The notes under the pieces were generated by a model. It was not told the DNA's origin. It did not search any database and saw only the letters and a list, made by a program, of their open reading frames with translations. From positions 35,529-99,528 of the forward strand of contig NZ_JACSQC010000009.1 of the NCBI RefSeq assembly GCF_014836875.1: a stretch of 64,000 nt of DNA, in the 5' to 3' direction. The position numbers and the translations under genes were made by a program. This stretch comes from Arthrobacter pullicola. Lineage in GTDB: Bacteria; Actinomycetota; Actinomycetes; Actinomycetales; Micrococcaceae. Below are positions 42,679 through 52,252 of the stretch, piece after piece. Positions within the stretch are counted from its first letter, which is position 1. Each line of letters begins with the position of its first letter.

Positions 42679-44115
42679 TTGAGCGCACAGATAGGTGTGA
42701 CCGGCCTGGCCGTTATGGGGGCCAACCTGGCCCGCAACCTGGCCCGCAACGGCTACACGGTGGCCCTGCACAACCGGTCAGTGGAAAAGACGGATGCCCT
42801 GCTCTCCGCCCACGGCGATGAAGGCGACTTCATCCGCACGGAGACGCTGCAGGAACTCGTCGATTCGCTGGAGAAGCCGCGCCGCGTGCTGATCATGGTG
42901 AAGGCGGGAGCACCCGTTGACTCCGTTATCGACCAGCTGGTCCCGCTCCTGGAAGCCGGGGACATCGTCATTGACGCCGGCAACTCGCACTACGAGGACA
43001 CCCGCCGCCGCGAAGCTGCGCTGGCGGAAAAGGACCTCCACTTCGTCGGCGTAGGCGTTTCCGGCGGCGAGGAAGGCGCACTTCTCGGCCCCTCGATCAT
43101 GCCCGGCGGCTCACGGGAATCCTACGATTCCCTCGGCCCCATGCTGGAAAAGATCTCCGCCAAGTACAACGGTGAACCGTGCTGCACCTGGGTGGGAACC
43201 GACGGTGCCGGCCACTTCGTGAAGATGGTCCACAACGGCATCGAATACGCGGATATGCAGGTTATCGGCGAGGCCTACGACCTGCTGCGCTCGGCCGCGG
43301 GCATCGAGCCGGCTGAACAGGCTGAGATCTTCACCGAATGGAACAAGGGCCAGCTGAGCTCCTTCCTCATCGAGATCACCGCTGAAGTCCTGGCCCACAC
43401 GGATGCCAAGACCGGCAAGCCTTTCGTCGACGTCGTGGTGGACTCCGCCGGGCAGAAGGGCACCGGCCGCTGGACGGTCGTCTCCGGGCTTGACCTTGGC
43501 TCTCCGGTGTCGGCGATCGCCGAATCCGTCTTCGCCCGGGCCCTTTCCTCCCAGCGCGGCCAGCGCGAAGAGGCCCAGGACATCCTCGCCGGCGAGGAAA
43601 TCGCCGTCGAACTGCCCGAGACTTTTGTCGAGGACGTGCGGCAGGCGCTGTACGCCTCCAAGCTGGTCAGCTACGCCCAGGGACTGGACATGCTCACCGG
43701 GGCTGCCAAGACGTACGGCTGGGACCTGAAGCTGGACGAGATCGCCTCCCTGTGGCGTGCCGGCTGCATCATCCGGGCGGAGCTGCTGGACGACATCATG
43801 AAGGCCTACGCAGACGGTAAGGCTCCGGCCAACCTGCTGCTGGCCCCGGCGTTCGCCGAGTCCATCGCCGCGGCTCTCCCGGCCTGGCGCCGGGTAGTGT
43901 CGGTTGCCGTGCAGCTGGGCATTCCGGTACCGGTCTTCTCCTCCTCACTGGCTTACTACGACGGCCTGCGCCGCAAGCGGCTTCCGGCCGCCCTGACCCA
44001 GGGCCTGCGGGACCTCTTCGGTGCGCACACCTACAACCGGGTCGACGCCGAGGGCACCTTCCACACGCTGTGGAGCGGTGACCACTCAGAAATCGAAGCT
44101 GTGGACACCCACTAG
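42679..44115 (+). CDS. gnd: 6-phosphogluconate dehydrogenase, NADP-dependent
   Basis: 478 aa of the long GndA type. TGLAVMGANLARNLARNG binds the cofactor, VGVSGGEEGALLGPSIMPGG and HNGIEYADMQ contain catalytic residues, and AGQKGTGRW closes the site. It converts 6-phosphogluconate to ribulose-5-phosphate plus NADPH. The start is TTG at 42679 with GGAG 6 bases upstream. Monocistronic, followed by a strong terminator. Confidence 0.97.
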   Translation: MSAQIGVTGLAVMGANLARNLARNGYTVALHNRSVEKTDALLSAHGDEGDFIRTETLQELVDSLEKPRRVLIMVKAGAPVDSVIDQLVPLLEAGDIVIDAGNSHYEDTRRREAALAEKDLHFVGVGVSGGEEGALLGPSIMPGGSRESYDSLGPMLEKISAKYNGEPCCTWVGTDGAGHFVKMVHNGIEYADMQVIGEAYDLLRSAAGIEPAEQAEIFTEWNKGQLSSFLIEITAEVLAHTDAKTGKPFVDVVVDSAGQKGTGRWTVVSGLDLGSPVSAIAESVFARALSSQRGQREEAQDILAGEEIAVELPETFVEDVRQALYASKLVSYAQGLDMLTGAAKTYGWDLKLDEIASLWRAGCIIRAELLDDIMKAYADGKAPANLLLAPAFAESIAAALPAWRRVVSVAVQLGIPVPVFSSSLAYYDGLRRKRLPAALTQGLRDLFGAHTYNRVDAEGTFHTLWSGDHSEIEAVDTH

Positions 44116-44134
44116 GTAACCCAGGCAGAGACCT

Positions 44135-44174
44135 AAAAGGCCGGCCGCCCCCGAAAGGGGCCGCCGGCCGTTTT
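44135..44174. terminator. Bidirectional terminator between gnd and cysE
   Basis: AAAAGGCCGGC (44135-44145) pairs with GCCGGCC-GTTTT at the right edge, enclosing CCCCC-GAAA-GGGG. It serves gnd and the convergent cysE. Confidence 0.85.
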
Positions 44175-44179
44175 AGATG

Positions 44180-44791
44180 TTACGGGCTGGAAGCCGGTGC
44201 GGCTGACGAGATGTAGATTGCCGGATCGACGTACTCGGCGGGGTCCACGGCCGGCTGGGTCATCTTCGCGTCACGGTGGCGCCAGGTGGCCGGGATGCCG
44301 GTGATGATGGAATCAGCAGGGGCGTCCTTGACGACGACGGCGTTGGCCCCCACGGCACTGTTGGCACCGATGGTGACCGGCCCCAGGACCTTTGCTCCGG
44401 CGCCCACCACAACACCGTTGCACAGAGTGGGATGCCGCTTGACCTTGGCCAGCGAACGTCCGCCCAGGGTCACGCCGTGATAGAGCATCACATCGTCACC
44501 GATCTCAGCGGTCTCGCCAATGACGACGCCCATGCCGTGGTCGATGAAGAACCGCCGGCCGATGGTCGCCCCCGGATGAATCTCGATGCCGGTGGCGAAC
44601 CGGGTGAACTGGGACAATGCCCGCGCGGGAAAGCGGAGGGCGGGGTTTGCCCACATCTTGTGGGTCAGCCGGTGCATCCAGATGGCATGCAGGCCGGAAT
44701 AGACAACGATGTTCTCGAGCGGACCCCGCGCCGCCGGGTCATGGGACGCGGCGGCGTCGAGGTCTTCACGCAGTCGTGACAGGAGGCTCAC
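44180..44791 (-). CDS. cysE: Serine O-acetyltransferase
   Basis: 203 aa left-handed beta-helix acetyltransferase of the short EpsC type. Catalytic [22 protein letters not shown] with the two His and Asp, then [14 protein letters not shown] and [15 protein letters not shown] hexapeptide repeats. It makes O-acetylserine from serine and acetyl-CoA for CysK, whose gene is 42 bases upstream on the same strand. The C-terminal tail (about 25 residues) is the likely CysK-binding part. Confidence 0.96.
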   Translation of the reverse strand: MSLLSRLREDLDAAASHDPAARGPLENIVVYSGLHAIWMHRLTHKMWANPALRFPARALSQFTRFATGIEIHPGATIGRRFFIDHGMGVVIGETAEIGDDVMLYHGVTLGGRSLAKVKRHPTLCNGVVVGAGAKVLGPVTIGANSAVGANAVVVKDAPADSIITGIPATWRHRDAKMTQPAVDPAEYVDPAIYISSAAPASSP

Positions 44792-44833
44792 GTGGGACTT
44801 TCTGCTTGGTTTTTCCGCCGGAAGGCGGGCTGG

Positions 44834-45769
44834 CTAACCGCGGATATCGTCGTAGAGAACCGTGGAGATGTAGCGTTCGCCGAAGTCACAGACAACAGCC
44901 ACGATCAGCTTACCGGCGTTCTCCGGCCGCTTGGCCAGTTCGAGCGCTGCCCAGACGATCGCGCCGGAGGAGATGCCGCCGAGGATACCTTCCTGGGTGC
45001 CCAGCGCACGGGCGGTGGCGACAGAGTCCTCGATGGAGGCGTCAAAGACTTCGTCGTAAATTTCCGTGTCCAGGATTTCGGGCACGAAGTTTGCGCCGAT
45101 GCCCTGGATCTTGTGCGGACCGGGTGAACCGCCGTTGAGGATAGCGGAGTCCTTCGGCTCGACCGCGACGATCTGCACTGATGGCTTCCGCTTCTTCAGT
45201 ACCTGGCCCACACCGGTGACCGTTCCGCCGGTGCCAACGCCGGCCACGAAGATGTCCACCTGGCCGTCAGTGTCTTCCCAGATTTCCTCGGCGGTGGTGG
45301 TCCGGTGGATCTCCACGTTGGCCTGGTTGGCGAACTGCTGCGCCCAGATGGCGTTATCCGTGGTGGCCACAATTTCCTTGGCCTTGTCCACGGCGCCGCG
45401 CATGCCGTCAGCGCCCGGTGTGAGGACGATTTCCGCGCCGAAGGCACGCAGCATCACCCGGCGTTCCGTAGACATGGTTTCGGGCATGGTCAGGATGACC
45501 TTGTAGCCGCGTGCGGCGCCGACCATGGCCAGGGCGATTCCGGTGTTGCCGGAGGTCCCTTCCACGATGGTGCCGCCCGGACGCAGCGCGCCGGCCTTTT
45601 CAGCTGCATCGACAATCGCCACGCCGATGCGGTCCTTGACCGAGTTGGCGGGATTGTAAAACTCGAGCTTCACCGCGACGTCCCCGGGGAGACCCTCGGC
45701 GAGGCGGTTCAGGCGGACCAGGGGAGTCCCGCCCACCAGCTGGGTTACATCGTCGTAAATTCGTGCCAT
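44834..45769 (-). CDS. cysK: Cysteine synthase A
   Basis: 311 aa from the ATG at 45769. Fold-type II PLP enzyme: Schiff-base Lys45 in [11 protein letters not shown], substrate loop TSGNTGIAL, phosphate-binding GTGGTVTGV and the SSGAI segment. It condenses O-acetylserine with sulfide to cysteine. First gene of a cysK-cysE operon. An inverted repeat GCGTA/TACGC (45827-45840) lies upstream and could be a cysteine-regulator site (inference). Confidence 0.96.
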   Translation of the reverse strand: MARIYDDVTQLVGGTPLVRLNRLAEGLPGDVAVKLEFYNPANSVKDRIGVAIVDAAEKAGALRPGGTIVEGTSGNTGIALAMVGAARGYKVILTMPETMSTERRVMLRAFGAEIVLTPGADGMRGAVDKAKEIVATTDNAIWAQQFANQANVEIHRTTTAEEIWEDTDGQVDIFVAGVGTGGTVTGVGQVLKKRKPSVQIVAVEPKDSAILNGGSPGPHKIQGIGANFVPEILDTEIYDEVFDASIEDSVATARALGTQEGILGGISSGAIVWAALELAKRPENAGKLIVAVVCDFGERYISTVLYDDIRG

Positions 45770-45850
45770 GGAAATTGTCCTCTGTTCGTAAGGCCGTGCA
45801 CCGGTTGCGAAACTGTGTATCTTCAAGCGTATCGCTACGCATTATCAGGA

Positions 45851-46375
45851 TTAGTTGTCAAGCCATTCGGCGTAATATTTACGGGCTTTGGCCAGCTTCG
45901 GATTGATGATCACCTGGCAGTATCCCTGCTCCGGGTGCTTGGCGTAGAAGTCCTGATGGACTTCCTCCGCCCGGTGGAAGGTGGACAGCGGCGTGATCTC
46001 CGTGACGATTGGATCGCTCCAGAGCGCCTGCGCGCGCTGCAGTGCCTTTTCCATTTCCTCACGTTCCTCGTCTGTCCGGTAGAACATCGACGAGCGGTAC
46101 TGGGTGCCGACGTCGTATCCCTGCCGGTTCAGGGTTGTCGGATCGTGGGAGATGAAGAACATGTCGAGAATCACATCGGAAGGAATAATTTCCTCGTCGA
46201 AGGTCACGGCCACGACTTCGGCGTGCCCGGTCATGCCGGAGCAGACGCTCTCATAGTCGGGGTGGGCGGTAAAGCCGCCGGTGTAACCCGAAACCACGCT
46301 CTGCACGCCGCGGGTCTTCTGATAAATGGCGTCGAGGCACCAGAAGCAGCCTCCGCCTAGAACATACGTCTTCAT
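45851..46375 (-). CDS. msrA: Peptide methionine-S-sulfoxide reductase A
   Basis: 174 aa. GGGCFWCLDAIYQ contains the catalytic Cys10 and Cys13; GYTGGFTAHPDYESVCSGMTGHAE and the C-terminal HPEQGYCQVIINPKLAK carry substrate and recycling residues. It repairs S-epimers of oxidised methionine. A TTATAT hexamer (46387-46382 on this strand) ends 6 bases before the ATG, suggesting leaderless expression. It is divergent from the Nif3-like gene. Confidence 0.96.
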   Translation of the reverse strand: MKTYVLGGGCFWCLDAIYQKTRGVQSVVSGYTGGFTAHPDYESVCSGMTGHAEVVAVTFDEEIIPSDVILDMFFISHDPTTLNRQGYDVGTQYRSSMFYRTDEEREEMEKALQRAQALWSDPIVTEITPLSTFHRAEEVHQDFYAKHPEQGYCQVIINPKLAKARKYYAEWLDN

Positions 46376-46509
46376 GCCTTTATATAAGACGCCGGGGATG
46401 CCAAAGATTCCCGCAGGAGAAAATCAGCTGCGGTGCTCCTGTGCCCAGCACGTCCCTGGGCCGTTTTCCTCTGCATACATGCGGCGCTGGTGGGGTAGAA
46501 CTTATACCT

Positions 46510-47523
46510 ATGGAAACCCCACGCAACGGCGAGCAGAACAGCAACAGCGATCCGCTGGCGGAGAACCCGGAAACCCGGGCGGCCCAGGGAGGCCAGGACA
46601 GTCAGGACGGTTTGGACAGTCAGGACGGCCAGGACGGCCAGGACAGCCTCGACGGGGCCGGCAGCATCCCGGAGGGCGTTGCCCCCTCGCAGCCCACGGT
46701 CGGCGACGTGCTGGTCGCGGTGGAGGAACTGTGGCCGGAATCCCTCGCCGAGGACTGGGACGCCGTCGGAATGGTCCTGGGGCGGCCTTCCCGGACGGTG
46801 CAGCGGATCCTCTTCGCCGTAGACCCCACGCATGAGGTGATCGACGAGGCGCTGGAATGGGGTGCGGATCTCCTGGTGACGCACCATCCCCTTCTGCTGA
46901 AACCGGTCCATTCCGTGGCAGGCACCAGTTTCAAGGGGGAGGCGGTGCACCGGCTCATTGAAAGCGGCTGTGCCCTGGTGACCACCCATACCAACGGTGA
47001 CAGCGCCGTCGGCGGGGTCTCGGATGTGCTGGCCGATGCCTTCGGCCTCCATGACACAGTTCCCCTCGTGCCGGCCGCCAATGGACTGCCCGAGGAAGGC
47101 ATTGGACGGGTTGGGAACCTTCCGGACGTTATGAAGCTCGCAGATTTTGCCGAACTTGTCTTCAGCATCATGCCCGCCGTTGCCGGTGGTGTCCGGGTAG
47201 CCGGTGACCCGCAGGGACTCGTCCGCCGGGTGGCCGTCTGCGGCGGTGCGGGAGACAGCCTCTTCGACGCCGTCAGGGCCCAGCACGCAGACGTGTATGT
47301 GACGGCTGACCTGCGCCATCATCCCGCCTCCGAGGCCAGGGAGGCCGCAGTCAACGGGCGGCCCTACCTCATTGATGTTTCACATTTCGGCAGCGAATGG
47401 CTCTGGCTCACACCGGCTGCGTCGGCCCTGGAAAACGTCCTGACGGACCAGGGGTTCGATGTGGAGATCCGGGTGAGCACCCGCAACACCGATCCGTGGG
47501 ACTTTGTGCTGACACCCGGCTGA
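46510..47523 (+). CDS. Nif3-like dinuclear metal center protein
   Basis: 337 aa. After an N-terminal extension of about 60 residues rich in Gln/Asp/Gly, the Nif3/YbgI fold follows: WDAVGMVLG, DLLVTHHPLLLKPVHS (metal His), THTNGDSAVGGVSDVLAD, AVCGGAGDSL and TADLRHHPASEA plus DVSHFGSEW. The family is annotated GTP cyclohydrolase 1 type 2 but its activity is unsettled. A TAGAAC -10 (46496-46501) ends 8 bases before the ATG, so the message is probably leaderless. First of a likely three-gene operon. Confidence 0.9.
   Translation: METPRNGEQNSNSDPLAENPETRAAQGGQDSQDGLDSQDGQDGQDSLDGAGSIPEGVAPSQPTVGDVLVAVEELWPESLAEDWDAVGMVLGRPSRTVQRILFAVDPTHEVIDEALEWGADLLVTHHPLLLKPVHSVAGTSFKGEAVHRLIESGCALVTTHTNGDSAVGGVSDVLADAFGLHDTVPLVPAANGLPEEGIGRVGNLPDVMKLADFAELVFSIMPAVAGGVRVAGDPQGLVRRVAVCGGAGDSLFDAVRAQHADVYVTADLRHHPASEAREAAVNGRPYLIDVSHFGSEWLWLTPAASALENVLTDQGFDVEIRVSTRNTDPWDFVLTPG
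46594..46656 (+). repeat. Seven tandem 9-bp units inside the Nif3-like gene
   Basis: Seven in-frame copies of a CAGGACRGY-like unit encode (Q/L)D(S/G) repeats. It is a coding minisatellite in the disordered N-terminal extension, and copy number may vary between strains. Confidence 0.85.
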
Positions 47524-47596
47524 GGAACCGGGCCACCGGTGGCATAGGCTAGGAGAGCCGCACCAGCCAGGCAAGCGGATTAAGTGGAGGTATTTG

Positions 47597-48337
47597 GTGG
47601 CAAAAGCATCACCGGCGGAGCAGCTGAGGCTGCTGGACCTGCAGGCGTTGGACAGCAGGATGAAGCAGCTGGACACACGTGCACGTTCAGTACGTGAGAA
47701 CCCGGACCTCGCAGCCCTGGCCGCGAAGGCAGCTGCTGCCCGCACGGCGCTGGGCGCCGCAGCCACGGAAAGCGCGGATATTGAGCGTGAGCTCACCCGC
47801 GCCGAGGCAGACGTGGCATCCGTAACGGCCCGGCTGGAACGCGACCAGAAGCACCTCGACAGCGGATCCGGCGGTTCCAAGGAGCTGACCGCACTGCAGA
47901 GCGAGATCGAGTCGCTGAGCCGCCGCCGGTCGGATCTGGAAGACACCGAGCTGGAAATCATGGAGCGCCTGGAAGCGGTCAAGGGCGTCGAAGCTGAGCG
48001 CCGCGCCGAAGCGGCGGCCGCCGAGGCCGAGCTTGCCGAGCTCGAAGCCAAGCGGGACACCCAGCTGGCCGAAATCAGTGCCGAACGCGCGGAGACCCAG
48101 CGCCAGCGCACTGAGCTCGCAGGACGGTTCGCCCCGGACCTGCTCGCTGTCTACGAGCGGACCCTTTCGCGTCACGGAATCGGTGCGGCCCGGCTGTTCC
48201 ACGGAACTTCTGAAGGATCGGGAATGCAGCTCAGCCCCGGCGACCTCGCGGACATCCGCAAGGCCGCCGCTGACGACGTGGTGTTCTGTCCGGACTCGGG
48301 CTGCATCCTGGTCCGTTCCGAGGAGTGGGGCAGCTAG
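47597..48337 (+). CDS. Coiled-coil protein with a degenerate C-terminal zinc ribbon
   Basis: 246 aa from a GTG with GTGGAGG upstream. Long heptad-rich helices run from about residue 5 to 180 (EQLRLLDLQALDSRMKQLDTR through RRRSDLEDTELEIMERLEAV). The C-terminal part should be the DUF164 zinc ribbon, but the first CxxC is replaced (HGTSEGSGMQLSPGDL) and the second reads FCPDSGCILVR, so a four-Cys site is absent. The function is unknown; it usually sits beside Nif3-like and RNase H genes, as here. Confidence 0.85.
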   Translation: MAKASPAEQLRLLDLQALDSRMKQLDTRARSVRENPDLAALAAKAAAARTALGAAATESADIERELTRAEADVASVTARLERDQKHLDSGSGGSKELTALQSEIESLSRRRSDLEDTELEIMERLEAVKGVEAERRAEAAAAEAELAELEAKRDTQLAEISAERAETQRQRTELAGRFAPDLLAVYERTLSRHGIGAARLFHGTSEGSGMQLSPGDLADIRKAAADDVVFCPDSGCILVRSEEWGS

Positions 48338-48340
48338 TCC

Positions 48341-49321
48341 GTGACCCTGTTTGATCCATCGGACACCCCTGTCCATGAGGCGCCGGCAAGCGCACGGCGC
48401 ACCCTGATTGTGGAAGCCGACGGCGGCTCCCGCGGGAATCCGGGCCACGCCGGTTACGGGGCGCTGGTCCGGGATCCCGAAACCGGTGAAATCCTGGCAG
48501 AAAAAGCCCAGTACCTTGGCATCGTTTCGAACAACGTTGCAGAGTACTCCGGGCTGATCGCCGCTCTGGAACTTGCCCATGAAATTGATCCGGACGCGTG
48601 GATTCTGGCGAAAATGGACTCAAAGCTTGTGGTTGAGCAGATGAGTGGCCGCTGGAAGATCAAGCATGAGGACATGCAGCGGCTTGCGGCCCAGGCCAGG
48701 TCCACCGTGGACCCGCGCCGGGTCAAATACCAGTGGATTCCGCGGGAGATCAACAAGGACGCCGACCGGCTATCGAATGAGGCAATGGACGCCGGCATTG
48801 CCGGCGTGCCCTGGCAGCCGCGGGACCCGGTGAGGAAGGGCGCAGCCGGCGGATCTTCCGCTGCTGCCGTGAAAAGCGCTGCTGACGCGGAGGGCGGGGC
48901 TGCTGCCAGCCAGGAACCGGCCGCTGCAACAGGCCGGCTGCACCACACGGAGATTTGGGTCCCGGACTTCCCGCGGGCCGAAGCCAGCCTGGGCTGGCTG
49001 CTGGAGCGGCTTGGATTCGTCCGCCGCGGTTCATGGGCCACCGGCGCCAGCTGGCAGGGTGTCAGCAGCTACCTCGTGATCGAAGCCGGCCCGGATGTCC
49101 TTCCGGTAGAACATGAGCGGCGCCGGCCCGGCCTGAACCACCTGGCCTTCGGTGCAGGTTCGCCCGCCGACGTTGACCTGCTGGCCCGCCGGGCGGCAAG
49201 CCACGGTTGGAAGCTGCTCTTCAGCGACAGGCATCCACACGCCGGGGGACCGGACCACTATGCCGCGTACCTGGAAAATTCAGACGGGTTTGAAGTCGAG
49301 CTGGTGGCTGACCGCCCTTAG
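48341..49321 (+). CDS. Ribonuclease HI fused to a VOC (glyoxalase-like) domain
   Basis: 326 aa. The RNase HI domain has its four acidic residues: Asp27 in EADGGSRGNPG, Glu68 in NNVAEYSGL, Asp93 in KMDSKLVVEQ and Asp142 in NKDADRLSN. An Ala/Gly-rich linker (about 166-198) leads to a VOC fold: LHHTEIWVPDF (201-210), GLNHLAF (His267) and GFEVELVAD (Glu318/320) give a plausible metal triad. Related actinobacterial proteins instead fuse RNase H to an acid phosphatase. Starts 3 bases after the coiled-coil gene. Confidence 0.85.
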   Translation: MTLFDPSDTPVHEAPASARRTLIVEADGGSRGNPGHAGYGALVRDPETGEILAEKAQYLGIVSNNVAEYSGLIAALELAHEIDPDAWILAKMDSKLVVEQMSGRWKIKHEDMQRLAAQARSTVDPRRVKYQWIPREINKDADRLSNEAMDAGIAGVPWQPRDPVRKGAAGGSSAAAVKSAADAEGGAAASQEPAAATGRLHHTEIWVPDFPRAEASLGWLLERLGFVRRGSWATGASWQGVSSYLVIEAGPDVLPVEHERRRPGLNHLAFGAGSPADVDLLARRAASHGWKLLFSDRHPHAGGPDHYAAYLENSDGFEVELVADRP

Positions 49322-49337
49322 CAGCCGGCGGTCATGG

Positions 49338-50108
49338 TCAGTGGTCCTCGGGAAGGATCAGGTTCAGCTGATGTGGTTTGCGGCCGGACGCCGGGACTAA
49401 TTCCGTTTCCCACTTCTCAGCGGCCGCGCCGCGCAGTTCCCCGACGGTTGCCGGCGCGGCTCCGCCCCGCGTCAGGAGGTGCCGCGCGAGCTCACCGCGG
49501 GTGTGCTTGGCGAAATGGGAGACAACCTTCCGTTCACCGCCGCGGATCTGGAAGACATTGACGGCGGCTGTCATGCCGGGGTCCGGCCGCCACGCAGCGG
49601 CGTAGGTGCTGGAGCGGCAGTCCACTACCAGCCGTCCGGCCGCGTGGTCATCCAGCGGTTCGGTCTGCGCTGCCTTCCAGAAAGCCGCCAGCCGGCCGAT
49701 GCCTGGCAGATTCGTCCCCATGGACAGCCGGTAGGCGGGAATCGGATCGGAAAATCCGATGGCTCCCCACAGGGCTGACATCACCAGAACGGCGTCGTCG
49801 GCTGTTTGGCGCTGCCCGGCCGTCAGCGAGTCATAGCCGAGCGCGTCGTACAGCACGCCGGAATAGACCTGGTGTGCGGGAGCGCAGGGCTCGCTGTCGA
49901 GGACCGCATTCCGCGCCACCTCCGCGGCGAGGGTCGCGCCGACTCCCAGCACCTGGTGCGCCTGCGGGGAGGAGCTGGCCTCCATCAGGGCGGAGAGCGT
50001 GAGCTTCCTGGCGTCGGTCAGTTCCGGAAAGCGGAGCAGCCCCGGGTCAAGGACCGGGCCTTCGGCAGGGCGTGTTTTGCCTTCAGAGGGCGGCAGCAGA
50101 ATCAGCAC
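49338..50108 (-). CDS. yaaA: YaaA family peroxide-stress protein
   Basis: 256 aa. MLILLPPSEGKTRP at the N-terminus, AHQVYSGVLYDALGYDSL, WGAIGFSDPIPAYRLSMG, VDCRSSTYAAAW and FAKHTRGELAR are family signatures. In E. coli YaaA limits free iron and oxidative DNA damage. The GTG start is 6 bases after TACGAT (50120-50115 on this strand), another predicted leaderless message. Convergent with the RNase H-VOC gene. Confidence 0.93.
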   Translation of the reverse strand: MLILLPPSEGKTRPAEGPVLDPGLLRFPELTDARKLTLSALMEASSSPQAHQVLGVGATLAAEVARNAVLDSEPCAPAHQVYSGVLYDALGYDSLTAGQRQTADDAVLVMSALWGAIGFSDPIPAYRLSMGTNLPGIGRLAAFWKAAQTEPLDDHAAGRLVVDCRSSTYAAAWRPDPGMTAAVNVFQIRGGERKVVSHFAKHTRGELARHLLTRGGAAPATVGELRGAAAEKWETELVPASGRKPHQLNLILPEDH

Positions 50109-50149
50109 TGATTAATCGTACGTTCCGCTGCCGGGTACCATTGACCGAA

Positions 50150-50532
50150 GGACGGGTTGGCCAGGCAATCGCGTCAGGCCGGCACTGCCGGACCTGGCGA
50201 GGAAAGTCCGGGCTCCGCACGGCAGGGTGGTGGGTAACGCCCACTCGGGGAAACCCGCAGGCCAGTGCCACAGAGAAGAGACCGCCCGCGTTTTTCGCGG
50301 GTAAGGGTGAAACGGTGGTGTAAGAGACCACCAGTGTCCCGGGTGACCGGGACAGCTAGGTAAACCCCACCCGGAGCAAGGCCATACAGGATGCGTTTGA
50401 GGGCTGCCCGCCTGAGTATCCGGGTAGGCCGCTAGAGGGTGCCGGCAACGGTACTCCCAGATGGATGATTGCCACCTGCTTCGCTGGAAACAGCCCGCAG
50501 GCACAAAACCCGGCTTATCGGCCAGCCCGTCC
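50150..50532 (+). ncRNA. rnpB: RNase P RNA component
   Basis: Type A RNase P RNA, about 383 nt. GAGGAAAGTCCGGGCTCC near the 5' end and the ACAAAACCCGGCTTATCGG segment near the 3' end form P4. GGACGGGTTGGCC at the 5' end pairs with GGCCAGCCCGTCC at the 3' end as P1. The internal GGTAAACCCCACCCGGAGCA stretch is the conserved specificity-domain region. It processes the 5' ends of tRNAs with the protein RnpA. Confidence 0.95.
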
Positions 50533-50707
50533 CCACCGGCCAGCAGCCCTGCACAATCTGTACCGCTTCCATCACGGGTCGAATATTATTTAGTCCGTCT
50601 GGCACCGTGCACAACCCAGGTTGCCTGTTTTCCCAGTATTTTGTGTGACTTTTCCACACGGGCACGCCGCGTCATGCATTCGCATGGGCCTCCGCTATTC
50701 TGTGGCA

Positions 50708-52093
50708 ATGGTCACGAACCCGGCACCGAGGAAGCACCTGGTGCTGCGCAATGCTAATTTCCGGGCTTTGTGGCTCTCCTCGACGGTCGGAATCCTCGGG
50801 GGATCTGTCACTGCGATAGCCCTCCCCATCATTGCCGCGGTGGAGCTCGGGGCCAGTGATTTCGCTGTTGCCGCCCTTTCCGGCATGGTGTTCCTGCCCT
50901 GGCTGCTTTTCGGTTTGCCCGTCGGCGTGATCGTGGACAGGCACCGCAGGCGCCCCATCATCCTCATCTCGCTGGTGCTTCGGGTGCTGCTGCTCGCCAC
51001 GCTTCCTGTTGCCTACTGGCTTGGCGTCCTGACAACGGCCCAGCTGTTCGTGGTTTCCTTCCTGACCGGCCTGACTGCCGTGTACTTCACGCTCGCGGAA
51101 GCGGCGCTCATCCCGCGTGCGGTGGACCGGGAAGAGCTGATTGAGGGAAACGGCCTCATGACCGGTTCGGGTGCCTCGGCAGATGCCGTGGGGCGCGGGC
51201 TTGGCGGGTGGCTCACCTCGGCCGTCGGCGCGTCGAACTCGCTCCTGGTGCAGGTTGCCGCCTCAGCGGCCTCCTTCGCAGCGATCCTGCGGCTCAAAGT
51301 GGATGAGCAGCTGCCCGCGGCCCCGGGGAAACGGCATATCTGGCGCGAGATGGGGTCCGGGCTGCGCTACACAATGAGCACCACGCCCCTGCGGGTCCTG
51401 CTGCTGGTGGCTGCACTGTGGAACCTCGGCGGCAACATCGTGGTGTCCCTCCTGGTCCTCCTTGTCGTACGGACACTGGGCCAGAACGGAACCTGGCTGG
51501 GGTTCCTGATGGCTGCCACCGCGCTCGGCGGAACACTTGGCGGACTGACCGTGAAGTGGCTGAGTGACCGCTTCGGTTCAGGCGTCGTCTGGCGCTTCTC
51601 CATGTTTCCTGCTGCCGCCGGTTACGCCTTGCTGCTCCTGATGACTCCCGGCTGGGGCATGCTGCCGGGATTCTTCGGGCTCTTCCTGACCGGCCTGGCC
51701 ATCTCCATGAACATTGTTGTCTCCACCAGCTTTCGGCAGCGTGTCTGCCCGCCGGACATGATGGGGCGGCTCGGATCGGCCACCCGCATGGTCAGCTGGG
51801 GGATGCTCGCCGTTGCCTCGCTGGCAGCCGGAGTGCTGGCCAGCACGGTGGGAGTACGCGGCGGCATCGTCACCGGGATTGTCATAGCCCTCCTGGCGCC
51901 GGTGATTGCTTCCTTCGGTCCGTTGAGGGGCGTACGCCACCTCGAGGACCTGGAACCGGAGCCTGGCCCGGCCGGGGACGCGCCGGAGGTCCCCTGCGGA
52001 ACCGCCGTTCCGGTGGCCTTCCCCTCCGATCCGCGGCGGGTGCGCCCAGAAGCGGATAGGACCAAGGAAGCGGAAGCGCTCCTGGATAAATAA
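50708..52093 (+). CDS. MFS transporter (EntS-like exporter)
   Basis: 461 aa with 12 predicted transmembrane segments. NANFRALWLSSTVGILGGSVTAIALP opens TM1, and PVGVIVDRHRRRPIILIS is the A-motif loop between TM2 and TM3. The layout resembles the enterobactin/macrolide exporter branch; the substrate is unknown. A Pro/Asp/Glu-rich tail of about 60 residues follows the last helix. TATTCT (50696-50701) ends 6 bases before the ATG, predicting a leaderless mRNA. Confidence 0.88.
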   Translation: MVTNPAPRKHLVLRNANFRALWLSSTVGILGGSVTAIALPIIAAVELGASDFAVAALSGMVFLPWLLFGLPVGVIVDRHRRRPIILISLVLRVLLLATLPVAYWLGVLTTAQLFVVSFLTGLTAVYFTLAEAALIPRAVDREELIEGNGLMTGSGASADAVGRGLGGWLTSAVGASNSLLVQVAASAASFAAILRLKVDEQLPAAPGKRHIWREMGSGLRYTMSTTPLRVLLLVAALWNLGGNIVVSLLVLLVVRTLGQNGTWLGFLMAATALGGTLGGLTVKWLSDRFGSGVVWRFSMFPAAAGYALLLLMTPGWGMLPGFFGLFLTGLAISMNIVVSTSFRQRVCPPDMMGRLGSATRMVSWGMLAVASLAAGVLASTVGVRGGIVTGIVIALLAPVIASFGPLRGVRHLEDLEPEPGPAGDAPEVPCGTAVPVAFPSDPRRVRPEADRTKEAEALLDK

Positions 52094-52252
52094 CCGGGGA
52101 ACGCCGGACGACGGCGGCTCCGAACCCGCTTGCGCCTCCAACGAGGGTCGCTGTGATAAACATCTCCTGCCGCGTTCAGGAAGCCCGGCTGTGGCCTAAT
52201 ACACTTAGTTATTGTCTGCCGCCTGTTTCACCGCGGCGAACTACGTAGACCC

